64,000 nucleotides of DNA from an uncultured Clostridia bacterium. Lineage in GTDB: Bacteria; Bacillota; Clostridia; Oscillospirales; Ruminococcaceae. The notes below the pieces were generated by a model. That model worked only from the letters and a program-made list of their open reading frames with translations, was not told the origin of the DNA and searched no databases. The position numbers and the translations under genes were made by a program. Positions 1-7,797 of the stretch are shown piece after piece. How positions within the stretch are numbered: position 1 is the stretch's first letter; each line of letters begins with the position of its first letter. The DNA lies in the NCBI GenBank assembly GCA_947631115.1, contig CANRKB010000003.1, positions 1-64,000 on the forward strand, read 5' to 3'.

Positions 1-63
1 TAGCGGCTGATGTCGTTCAAAGTTATTAGCATCATATTTTTTTGAGAAAACTGTAACATATCA

Positions 64-101
64 TTGACAAACGTACAGTTTTGAACGTAAAAATTTGTCA
101 A
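64..101. promoter_or_regulatory. Inverted repeat upstream of the Ter-type operon
   Basis: TTGACAAA at 64-71 is mirrored by TTTGTCAA at 94-101, so an 8-bp perfect inverted repeat with a 22-base spacer ends just before the operon promoter. It could bind a regulator, but the sequence is AT-rich and chance is possible. The first 60 bases of the window hold no recognisable gene. Confidence 0.3.
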
Positions 102-106
102 AACTA

Positions 107-135
107 TTGACATAATCACCGTTTTGGGTTATAAT
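107..135 (+). promoter_or_regulatory. Sigma-A-type promoter of the vWA-TelA operon
   Basis: Perfect TTGACA at 107-112 and perfect TATAAT at 130-135 are separated by 17 bases. Transcription would start near 142 and give a leader of about 110 bases before the first gene. No regulator gene lies beside it inside the window. Confidence 0.75.
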
Positions 136-254
136 ATATTTGTATGCCGATATGGCGGCAGTGCGTAAATGTTTTAAGACGCTATTGCACAAACTGTTTA
201 GTTGTATAGCCGATCGCTTTATCTTACGGCAAGTTTTTTAACGGAGGAATTTCT

Positions 255-896
255 ATGTTGGATTATCTGAGAAGACTTCCCGTATATCTGCTGCTTGACT
301 GCAGCGGGTCTATGTCGGGCGAACCCATAGAAGCGGTAAAGCAGGGGATTAAAACGCTTTTGTCGGAGCTTAAAAGCGACCCGCAAGCCCTTGAAACAGC
401 TTATCTTTCTATAATAACCTTTGACAGCACGGCGAGGCAAATCTGCCCGCTGACGGAGCTTTTTTCCTTTAAAGAGCCGCAGATAAGCGTGGGCGGAGCT
501 ACGGCTTTGGGAGGCGCGCTTAAAGTGCTGGCGGAATGTATAAAAAACGAAGTGCGAGTTTCTACCAAAGAGCAAAAGGGCGACTGGAAACCGCTGGTAT
601 TTATCATGACGGACGGCGCGCCTACGGACGATATTGACGAGGGGATAAACGCGTTAAAGCAGGTTTCGGCGGGAAACATCATCGCCTGCGCGGCGGGCGC
701 GAACGCAAACACCGAGCCTTTGAGGAAAATTACGAACAACGTACTTATGATGAACAACCTCACAACCGGGGATATGGCGCAGTTTTTCGCGTGGGTATCG
801 AGCTCGGTAAAGCTTTCATCTAAGAGCGTTGACGCAAAACCCGGCGAGGCTGTTGTTCTTCCTCCGCCTCCGCAGGGATTTGTGATAGTGCCTTAA
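255..896 (+). CDS. TerY-like vWA domain protein
   Basis: This is a single von Willebrand factor A domain of 213 aa. The metal-ion-dependent adhesion site is visible as D15-S17-S19 in DCSGSMSG, followed by a TALGGAL segment and an MTDGAPTDD acidic loop near residue 117. The N terminus has no signal peptide, so it should be cytosolic. ACGGAGG lies nine bases before the ATG. It heads a tight operon with a PP2C phosphatase and a kinase-like gene, the TerY-phosphatase-kinase triad described for Ter systems. In those systems the vWA protein is thought to act as a metal-dependent adaptor. The domain call is secure; the cellular role is inferred from context. Confidence 0.85.
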   Translation: MLDYLRRLPVYLLLDCSGSMSGEPIEAVKQGIKTLLSELKSDPQALETAYLSIITFDSTARQICPLTELFSFKEPQISVGGATALGGALKVLAECIKNEVRVSTKEQKGDWKPLVFIMTDGAPTDDIDEGINALKQVSAGNIIACAAGANANTEPLRKITNNVLMMNNLTTGDMAQFFAWVSSSVKLSSKSVDAKPGEAVVLPPPPQGFVIVP

Positions 897-914
897 ACGC
901 TTCGGAGGTAGTTT

Positions 915-2198
915 ATGAACGAGTATTCCGAAACGAACGGCGAACAGCCCGAAAGCAATGAACAGTTGCCGAAAACAAGCGGAGAAAGCGAAAACAAAAC
1001 GGACGAAAACAAGCCTCTGTCGGACAGAGAAGTTATGGAGCATACCGCCAACATCTGGAAGTATACCGAGATAATTGACGACGGGACCGAAATGCACGGC
1101 GAGTTTCACGAAAAGTTTTCAAAGACCGCTTTTGGAAATATCATAGGCGCAAGAGTGCGCGGAAAAGCCCATAAGCACAACGGCACAAACTGCGACGATT
1201 ATTTTGAAACGGCTTTTACGAAGGACTTCGCGGCGGCTGTCGTTTGCGACGGAGCGGGCTCGCAGAGGCTTTCAAGGATCGGTTCGAGGGTAAGCGCAGA
1301 AAACGCGGCGGGTTATCTTAAAACCAAGCTTTCGGAGCTGTTTTCAAAAGACGCTTCTATAAAAGACAGGCTTTGCGCTGACATAAGTTCCGAGGAATTT
1401 ATGAGCGCTTGCGGAAGTATTGCTTTGCTTGTGCAAAATTCTGCGAAAGAAGCGCTCAAAGCGCAGAATGACGAGCTTTTAAGACTAGAAAACGACGAGA
1501 GCTATTTAAACGTTTTGGGAAGAAAGCCCGTTATCTCGGATATGTCGACGACGTTTCTTGCGGCGGTGGTTGTGCCGCTGGACGGCGGAAAAGGGCGGTT
1601 CACCGCTTGCGTTCAGATAGGCGACGGCTGTATCTGCGCGCTGGACACAAAAGAAAGCGGCGAACGCTCCGTAAAGCTTTTGGGCGAAGCGGACAGCGGA
1701 AAATTTTCGAGCGAAACGGTCTTTCTCTCGCAAAACACCGTAAGCGACGCGGCAATCGCTTCCAAAACGCGCGTCAGCAGAGGAAACTCGGATATTATAA
1801 TGCTTATGACGGACGGAGTTGCGGACGATTATTTCCCTGCCGCTACGATGATGCAAAGGCTGTATATCGACCTTTGTTTAAACGGTATTCTTCCTATGAG
1901 CGTCGGTGGAGAAACGCCGAAATCTCCCGCTCCGATAAGTTATCCCGCGGTTTCGGCAGAAAGGCAGAGCGTTGCGCTTCAATATGCGAAACAACTCGCA
2001 GAGGACAGTTCTCCCGAAAGCATGAAAGCGCTTTGGGAAAAGCGCGATATGCTGGGAGCGTATTCGCTGGAAGCCTATGGTGTAAGTCTCGGGGAAAAGC
2101 CCGAAGAACGCCTGAGAGTATGGCTTGACAACTACAACGAGCGCACGAGTTTTGACGACAGGACGCTTGTTATAATAGACTTTAAAGACTTCAATTAA
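915..2198 (+). CDS. PP2C-family serine/threonine protein phosphatase
   Basis: The protein has 427 aa and carries PP2C metal-binding motifs: VVCDGAGS around residue 112, LMTDGVADDYF around residue 300 and DDRTLVIID near the C terminus. The first 60 residues are Glu/Asn-rich and probably disordered. It starts 18 bases after the vWA gene, behind a GGAGG box, and is followed 14 bases later by the kinase-like gene. It is therefore expected to reverse the phosphorylation made by that kinase. Such phosphatases hydrolyse phospho-Ser/Thr using Mn2+ or Mg2+. No membrane segment is visible. The insert between the two motif blocks is longer than in minimal PP2C enzymes. The substrate is unknown. Confidence 0.85.
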   Translation: MNEYSETNGEQPESNEQLPKTSGESENKTDENKPLSDREVMEHTANIWKYTEIIDDGTEMHGEFHEKFSKTAFGNIIGARVRGKAHKHNGTNCDDYFETAFTKDFAAAVVCDGAGSQRLSRIGSRVSAENAAGYLKTKLSELFSKDASIKDRLCADISSEEFMSACGSIALLVQNSAKEALKAQNDELLRLENDESYLNVLGRKPVISDMSTTFLAAVVVPLDGGKGRFTACVQIGDGCICALDTKESGERSVKLLGEADSGKFSSETVFLSQNTVSDAAIASKTRVSRGNSDIIMLMTDGVADDYFPAATMMQRLYIDLCLNGILPMSVGGETPKSPAPISYPAVSAERQSVALQYAKQLAEDSSPESMKALWEKRDMLGAYSLEAYGVSLGEKPEERLRVWLDNYNERTSFDDRTLVIIDFKDFN

Positions 2199-2212
2199 GG
2201 ACGTGTAAATTT

Positions 2213-3697
2213 ATGCAGAGCGGCGAAGTTATCCGCGCCGTATTTGAAAACGGAGAATCGATTGAATTTGTATTTGACGCAAACGCTCCGCGCGGCGGAA
2301 TGAAACACACGTTTTTTACTCCCGACAAGAAATATGCGGTGCAGTTTTTCAACGACCCGAAAGACGCGGCAAATCCGCTCATTCAGGATCGCATAAGAAC
2401 GATAACGGGGATATACAATCCCACCGTATCCGAAGAAAACGGCGGCGCGGCGGGAAATACTGAAAAGACCGCGGCATATTTCAGACAGCGGTTCTGCTGG
2501 CCGGTGGGGATTCTGAAATATCCCGTTTTCGGCATTGTGTGTCCGACTTATCCGAAAAACTTTTTCTTCGGTGCGGACGCGTCCGCGGTGCTGAATTTAA
2601 AGGGCAAGGACAAGAAATCGAACTGGTTTACGGGGAAAAACAGAAAATACCTTGCTCCCGCGGAACGGGGAGATTTTCGGACAATGCTGGGCGCGGCGAT
2701 AAGTCTTTGCCGCTCGATAAGAAGACTCCATGTAGCGGGGCTTGCGCACTCGGATCTTTCCTGCAACAACGTCCTTATAGATCCGAAAACAGGCTCGGCG
2801 GTCGTTATTGATATAGACAGCCTTGTTGTTCCAAACAAATATGCTCCCGAAGTTGTGGGGACAAGAGGATATATAGCGCCCGAAGTCCTTTCGACAATAA
2901 TGCTTGATTTCAGAGATCCAAAGAGAAAACTGCCTTGCGTTCAGACGGATCTACATGCGCTGCCTGTGCTGATTTATGAATATCTGTTCTGCCGTCACCC
3001 GCTGATAGGTCCGAAGATCTACAGCAGCGCAAACGCAGAAGAAGATGATTTCCTTTGTCTGGGTCCCAAAGCGACATTTATCGAAGACCCGAAAGACACC
3101 TCGAACAGACCGCCCGATCTTAAGTTTACGATAAACTCTCTTTCGGACGGACTGGAAAGGCTGTTTTTAAAAGCGTTTTCGGACGGACTTCACGAGCCGT
3201 CGGAAAGACCGACTGCTATGGAATGGGAGCGCGAACTGCTCAGAGCATGGGATAAGCTGGTAAGCTGCGACAATCCCGCCTGCGAGCAAAAATGGTTTAT
3301 CTTAAGGGATAAGAACAGACCCGTCTGCCCTTTCTGCGGGAGAAGAAAAAACAAGGAAATAGTGCTTTTGGAGCTTAAAAGCGAAATGTACGGCAGAAAA
3401 GGCGTCTACCGCGACAAGAACGAGATAGCGGTTTTCGACAGGATGCCCGTCTACGACTGGCACATATTTTCAAACGTCAGAAACGATGAGAAAGCCGACA
3501 CGCAGATGAGAGCGTATATCGCTCTGCATAACGGGAAGTGGCTGTTGGTGAACAGCGGCGCGGAGGGAATGTTGTCGCCGAGCGGGAGGCTTGTTCCCAA
3601 AGGAAGCGCGTTTGAGCTTAAAGACGGCGATCTTTTCAGAATTTCGGCAAAAGAAAACGGGCTTTTATGTAAAGTGACCGTGTGCAATAAAAGTTAA
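2213..3697 (+). CDS. Protein kinase-like protein with zinc ribbon and FHA-like tail
   Basis: The protein has 494 aa. The catalytic loop is HSDLSCNNVLID around residue 179, with the catalytic Asp and metal-binding Asn present and Arg of HRD replaced by Ser. The DFG position reads DID near residue 200, and VGTRGYIAPE forms the activation-segment end. The strand that usually holds the VAIK lysine reads YAVQFF, so the ATP-anchoring Lys is not where it is expected. After the kinase fold comes a four-cysteine zinc ribbon (CDNPAC and CPFCG, about residues 356-378). A C-terminal region with LVNSGAEGMLSPSG resembles an FHA-type phosphopeptide-binding fold. The gene is third in the vWA-PP2C-kinase triad. 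Activity is probable but unproven given the altered motifs. Confidence 0.75.
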   Translation: MQSGEVIRAVFENGESIEFVFDANAPRGGMKHTFFTPDKKYAVQFFNDPKDAANPLIQDRIRTITGIYNPTVSEENGGAAGNTEKTAAYFRQRFCWPVGILKYPVFGIVCPTYPKNFFFGADASAVLNLKGKDKKSNWFTGKNRKYLAPAERGDFRTMLGAAISLCRSIRRLHVAGLAHSDLSCNNVLIDPKTGSAVVIDIDSLVVPNKYAPEVVGTRGYIAPEVLSTIMLDFRDPKRKLPCVQTDLHALPVLIYEYLFCRHPLIGPKIYSSANAEEDDFLCLGPKATFIEDPKDTSNRPPDLKFTINSLSDGLERLFLKAFSDGLHEPSERPTAMEWERELLRAWDKLVSCDNPACEQKWFILRDKNRPVCPFCGRRKNKEIVLLELKSEMYGRKGVYRDKNEIAVFDRMPVYDWHIFSNVRNDEKADTQMRAYIALHNGKWLLVNSGAEGMLSPSGRLVPKGSAFELKDGDLFRISAKENGLLCKVTVCNKS

Positions 3698-3747
3698 TCA
3701 GCGGCAATACCGCATTATATATCAAAACATCAGAGAAAGGAAAACCT

Positions 3748-6501
3748 ATGAAGAAATTTGGACTGACAGACGCCGAGGTCGCCGAAAGTAAGGCGAAATA
3801 CGGCGACAACTCTATGACCGAGCAAGCTCACGAGAGCTTCTGGGATAAGCTGAAAGACAATCTCGGCGACCCGATGATAAAAATTCTTATCGTCGCGCTG
3901 CTGATAAACGTTGTGTTGGCTGTTCTCGGAATAACGGGAGTTATAAAAGAGGGCGCGCCCGAATGGTACGAGCCGCTCGGAATTTTCATAGCGATATGCC
4001 TTGCGACGCTCGTTTCGACGTTCTCCGAATACAGAAATGAAAACGCATTCCAGAAGCTTCAAGAAGAGGCTTCGAGAATTATGGTAAAGACCTACAGAAA
4101 CGGCGTTATCGCGGAAGTTGCGATAAATGACATCGTAGTAGGCGACGCTATTTTGCTACAGTCGGGAGATAAAATTCCCGCGGACGGCATTATAATCGAC
4201 GGCGACATTAAAGTCGACCAGTCGGTGTTAAACGGCGAGAGCCGCGAGGCTAAGAAAAAGGCAATTCCCGACGGCTGGAAAGACACTGACGAGAACACTA
4301 ACTTCGACAACGAATACAAAGTATTTAGAGGCGCGGTCGTTTGCTCGGGAAACGCGGTTATGCAGGTAACCGTTGTCGGCGACAAGTCCGTTTACGGAAA
4401 GATAGCAAGCGAGCTTCAGACCGACGATGACAGAGAAACTCCTCTGAAATTAAAGCTCGGAAACCTCGCGAACGGCATCTCGAAGTTCGGCTATATAGGC
4501 GGTATAGCTATTGCAATAGCAATGCTGGCAAAGACAATTTTATTCGACACGAATTTTGACCCGTCGGCGTTTTTCTTTGCGGCGGACGGCGCGTTCCAGT
4601 GGATGGCGCTTGTTGAAGCGGTAATTCAGGCGGTTATGCTTGCTGTTATCATCATAGTTATGGCGGTACCCGAGGGACTTCCGCTTATGATAGCGATAGT
4701 TTCCGCACAGAATATGGGCAAGATGCTTAAAGACAACGTCCTTGTCCGCAAGGTAGCCGGAATTGAAACTGCGGGTTCGCTTAACATTCTCTTCTCCGAT
4801 AAAACGGGAACTATAACAAAAGGCAAACTCGAAGCGATAAACTTTATTGACGGCGCGGTAAATGAGCGCAAGACAATGAACGAAATAAACGGAAAGCTCA
4901 AAGAGCTTCTGTCGCTGTCTATCCACAAAAACACGCTCTCTATGATAAGCGGCGAGGGCAAAGACCGCAGAGTTCTCGGAGGAAACGCGACTGAGCGCGC
5001 TATCCTCGGCTACGGCATAGACAATATTTCAAACGCAAACGTAAAGGCAGTAAAGAACATTCCTTTTAACTCTACAAATAAGTACTCCGCTACGCAGGTA
5101 GAGGGCGAATACAACCTGACGCTGATAAAAGGCGCTCCCGAAAAGATACTCCAGAGATGCTCGCATTATTATGACGAAAACGGAAACAAGCAGCCGTTTG
5201 ATATGGCGAAGCTCAATGCGAAGATAGACGAGCTTGCAAACCGCGCGATACGCGTTTTAGCGCTTGCGACAAGCGAGGACGCTCTCGGCGAGGACGCGCT
5301 TCCCGACGGTAACAACTGGACGCTTATAGGGTGTCTGGGAATACGCGACGAGGTTCGTCCCGAATCCGTTACGGCAATCAAGGAAGTTAAGGGCGCGGGC
5401 GTTCAGGTCGTTATGATAACGGGCGACCGCCGCGAGACCGCCGTTGCTATTGCAAAAGAAGCGGGACTTATCGACGACGAAAAGACAAACCTTATGCTCA
5501 CCTCCGACGAGCTTTCAAAGATGTCCGACGACGAGATAAAGGCAAAGCTTAAGGACATTAGAGTTATCGCGCGTGCGCTTCCTACCGACAAGAGCCGTCT
5601 TGTAAGGCTCGCGCAGGAACTTGACCTCGTTGCGGGAATGACGGGCGACGGCGTAAACGACTCCCCTGCCCTCAAAAAAGCCGACGTCGGCTTTGCAATG
5701 GGCGGTGGAACGGAAGTTGCAAAAGAGGCTTCGGATATTGTAATCCTTGACGACAACTTCAACTCTATCGACCGTGCTATACTCTACGGACGCACGATCT
5801 TTAACTCAATCAGAAAGTTTATAGTATTCCAGCTTACGATAAACGTTGCGGCGGTTCTTATCTCGTTTATCTGCCCGCTTATAGGGCTTGCAAACCCGCT
5901 CGACGTTATTCAGATACTCTGGGTAAACCTGGTTATGGATACTTTGGCGGCGCTTGCATTCGGCGGAGAGCCTGCGCTCACACGCTTTATGCACGAAAAG
6001 CCCAAGCGCAGAACAGAACCGATCATCAGCAAGAACATGATGTCGGAAATTATCGTCGGCGCAGGCTGGACGTTCGCTTTATCGCTCGTTATGCTCATTC
6101 TCGGCAACTACTCGCCTTTCGGAAACGACACGAGCTATCTCGAAAACTGGGGCTTTATAAGAGAAGCAACAGGCGACGCGTTGAAGCTTGACGGCTCGCA
6201 CGCTATACTCCACACGGCATATTTCGCGTTCTTTATCTTCATCGCAGTATTCAACGCATTTAACGCGCGTACCGAAAAGATGAACCTCTTTGACAACATC
6301 GGCAAAAACAAGGGCTTCCTTACGGTATTCGGCATTATCGCGATTGTTCAGATAGTTATGACCTATGTCGGCGGAGATATTCTTAACGGCTGGGGACTGA
6401 ACGTTACGGAATGGCTGGTCGTTCTGGTACTCGGAATTTCGATAATTCCTATAGACCTTATCAGAAAGGCAATTGCGAACAGCGTTTCAAATAAAAATTA
6501 A
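3748..6501 (+). CDS. Calcium-transporting P-type ATPase, PMCA type
   Basis: This P2-type ATPase of 917 aa pumps cations, most likely Ca2+, out of the cell with ATP. The phosphorylation site DKTGT is at residue 351, the membrane motif VPEGLP at about 307, MITGDRRE at about 556, and the hinge MTGDGVNDSPAL at about 631. About ten hydrophobic segments flank these domains, and a cation-ATPase C-terminal domain is present. It lies 50 bases after the kinase-like gene, with AGAAAGG before the ATG, inside the Ter-type operon. Ca2+ ATPases are recurrent partners of Ter systems, whose TerD domains bind Ca2+. The length and motif set are normal for the family. Ion specificity is inferred from family likeness. 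Confidence 0.9.
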   Translation: MKKFGLTDAEVAESKAKYGDNSMTEQAHESFWDKLKDNLGDPMIKILIVALLINVVLAVLGITGVIKEGAPEWYEPLGIFIAICLATLVSTFSEYRNENAFQKLQEEASRIMVKTYRNGVIAEVAINDIVVGDAILLQSGDKIPADGIIIDGDIKVDQSVLNGESREAKKKAIPDGWKDTDENTNFDNEYKVFRGAVVCSGNAVMQVTVVGDKSVYGKIASELQTDDDRETPLKLKLGNLANGISKFGYIGGIAIAIAMLAKTILFDTNFDPSAFFFAADGAFQWMALVEAVIQAVMLAVIIIVMAVPEGLPLMIAIVSAQNMGKMLKDNVLVRKVAGIETAGSLNILFSDKTGTITKGKLEAINFIDGAVNERKTMNEINGKLKELLSLSIHKNTLSMISGEGKDRRVLGGNATERAILGYGIDNISNANVKAVKNIPFNSTNKYSATQVEGEYNLTLIKGAPEKILQRCSHYYDENGNKQPFDMAKLNAKIDELANRAIRVLALATSEDALGEDALPDGNNWTLIGCLGIRDEVRPESVTAIKEVKGAGVQVVMITGDRRETAVAIAKEAGLIDDEKTNLMLTSDELSKMSDDEIKAKLKDIRVIARALPTDKSRLVRLAQELDLVAGMTGDGVNDSPALKKADVGFAMGGGTEVAKEASDIVILDDNFNSIDRAILYGRTIFNSIRKFIVFQLTINVAAVLISFICPLIGLANPLDVIQILWVNLVMDTLAALAFGGEPALTRFMHEKPKRRTEPIISKNMMSEIIVGAGWTFALSLVMLILGNYSPFGNDTSYLENWGFIREATGDALKLDGSHAILHTAYFAFFIFIAVFNAFNARTEKMNLFDNIGKNKGFLTVFGIIAIVQIVMTYVGGDILNGWGLNVTEWLVVLVLGISIIPIDLIRKAIANSVSNKN

Positions 6502-6540
6502 AAGAACGTTTATTTAAAATAATTTTGCGGGGGATTTGCT

Positions 6541-7758
6541 TTGGCTGAAAATAACGATAAAATCGAAAGCTTGGAGCTAATAATAGCCAAAGCAAGCCCC
6601 GACAGCAAAATAACGCTTCCCAAAGGCGAATTTAAAGGACCTGTTACGATCTCAAAACCGCTGAGAATAATCGGCGAAAACACCACCGTCTGGACTGATA
6701 AAGCTCCCGCAGTTATCATAAAATCAACGGGAGTGAGCCTTAGCGCCATGCGTATCGAGGTTACGGAAGACAGTCCCGAAAACGCGGCTTTGTGTTCGAT
6801 TTTTCCGTGTGAAATAAACGACGTGGAAATAAACGGCTCTGTAAGCGGGTTTGGGAGCGAGGACGGCTTTTTCGGCGTTCCGAGGACAATTGAACTCGGG
6901 GAATTTCAAGCCGAAGAAGAAAACACTTTTTTGATGACGGTCGTTGTTCCCGAAAGAACGGAGATAAAGGCGGAAAACATTACGTTTGAGCCGAGCGTTC
7001 TTTCAAAGGGCAAAAACGAGCTTTTGATAAAAGTAGGCGGCATACCCCACGGAACATGTCTTTATGCCGAAGTCATATTCAAATCGAAGTTTATAAGGAA
7101 AGCATTTATTTGCGGGAAAGCGCTTTCCGGTGCGGAAAAAGCCGACCGCAAAAGGATAGATTGTGAAAACTCTAACGCGCCTGATATTATAAAAAGCGCA
7201 GAGCTTTCATTGCCGGTTGAAAATTCAACGCGCGAGGCGCTTATTCTCACACGGGGAATGAGAGTTCCGCTGGCGAAATATTCGGACATGAAATTTTCGG
7301 CTTTTTTCAGCTGCAAGGATATGCCCGACAATTTAGACGTCGACCCTTATGTTTTTCTTTTGGGGGAAAACGGAAAAGCGCTTTCGGATAAAAGCCTTAT
7401 ATTCTTCGGAAACGAGCGCTCCGAAAACGGAGAAGCTGTTTATTTCCCGAAAGACGGGCATGTTGAAATCGATCTGTCAAAAGCGGACTCGAAAATAAAA
7501 AAAGTTGTTCTGGTGTATTCCGTATACGCGGGGAACAACGCCAAGAACTTTTCAAAAGTCAGAGATCCGCGGGTAAGCCTATGGACGGATCGCGAACGGG
7601 TTTCGTTCGTTATGAACGATGTTCGCGAAGTTACGTCGGCTGTTGCGCTTGAATTTTACATCTACAAAGACGAATGGAAAATTTCCGCCGTCGGCGCGGG
7701 CTTTAAAGAGGGCATGGCGCGGTTTTGCAGGGAACTGGGAATACAAGTGGACGAGTAA
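6541..7758 (+). CDS. TerD-domain protein with N-terminal beta-helix-like region
   Basis: The start is TTG, eight bases after GGGGGA. Residues 15-95 read like the first coils of a right-handed beta-helix or pectate-lyase-like fold (KITLPKGEFKGPVTISKPL and repeated short hydrophobic strands). The middle has a second beta-rich region. Residues 235-405 form a TerD domain, recognised by NLDVDPYVFLLGENGK and LIFFGNERSENGEAV. TerD domains bind Ca2+ through acidic loops; here the usual GDDE loop is altered to FPKDGHVEIDL. Most TerD proteins are about 190 aa, so this 405-aa architecture is unusual. It lies between the Ca2+ pump and the YceG-like gene. The TerD call is firm; the beta-helix assignment is by pattern only. 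Confidence 0.75.
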   Translation: MAENNDKIESLELIIAKASPDSKITLPKGEFKGPVTISKPLRIIGENTTVWTDKAPAVIIKSTGVSLSAMRIEVTEDSPENAALCSIFPCEINDVEINGSVSGFGSEDGFFGVPRTIELGEFQAEEENTFLMTVVVPERTEIKAENITFEPSVLSKGKNELLIKVGGIPHGTCLYAEVIFKSKFIRKAFICGKALSGAEKADRKRIDCENSNAPDIIKSAELSLPVENSTREALILTRGMRVPLAKYSDMKFSAFFSCKDMPDNLDVDPYVFLLGENGKALSDKSLIFFGNERSENGEAVYFPKDGHVEIDLSKADSKIKKVVLVYSVYAGNNAKNFSKVRDPRVSLWTDRERVSFVMNDVREVTSAVALEFYIYKDEWKISAVGAGFKEGMARFCRELGIQVDE

Positions 7759-7797
7759 TCAAATTAACTTCTATTTATAAAAGGGTGGTCGTTTGAA

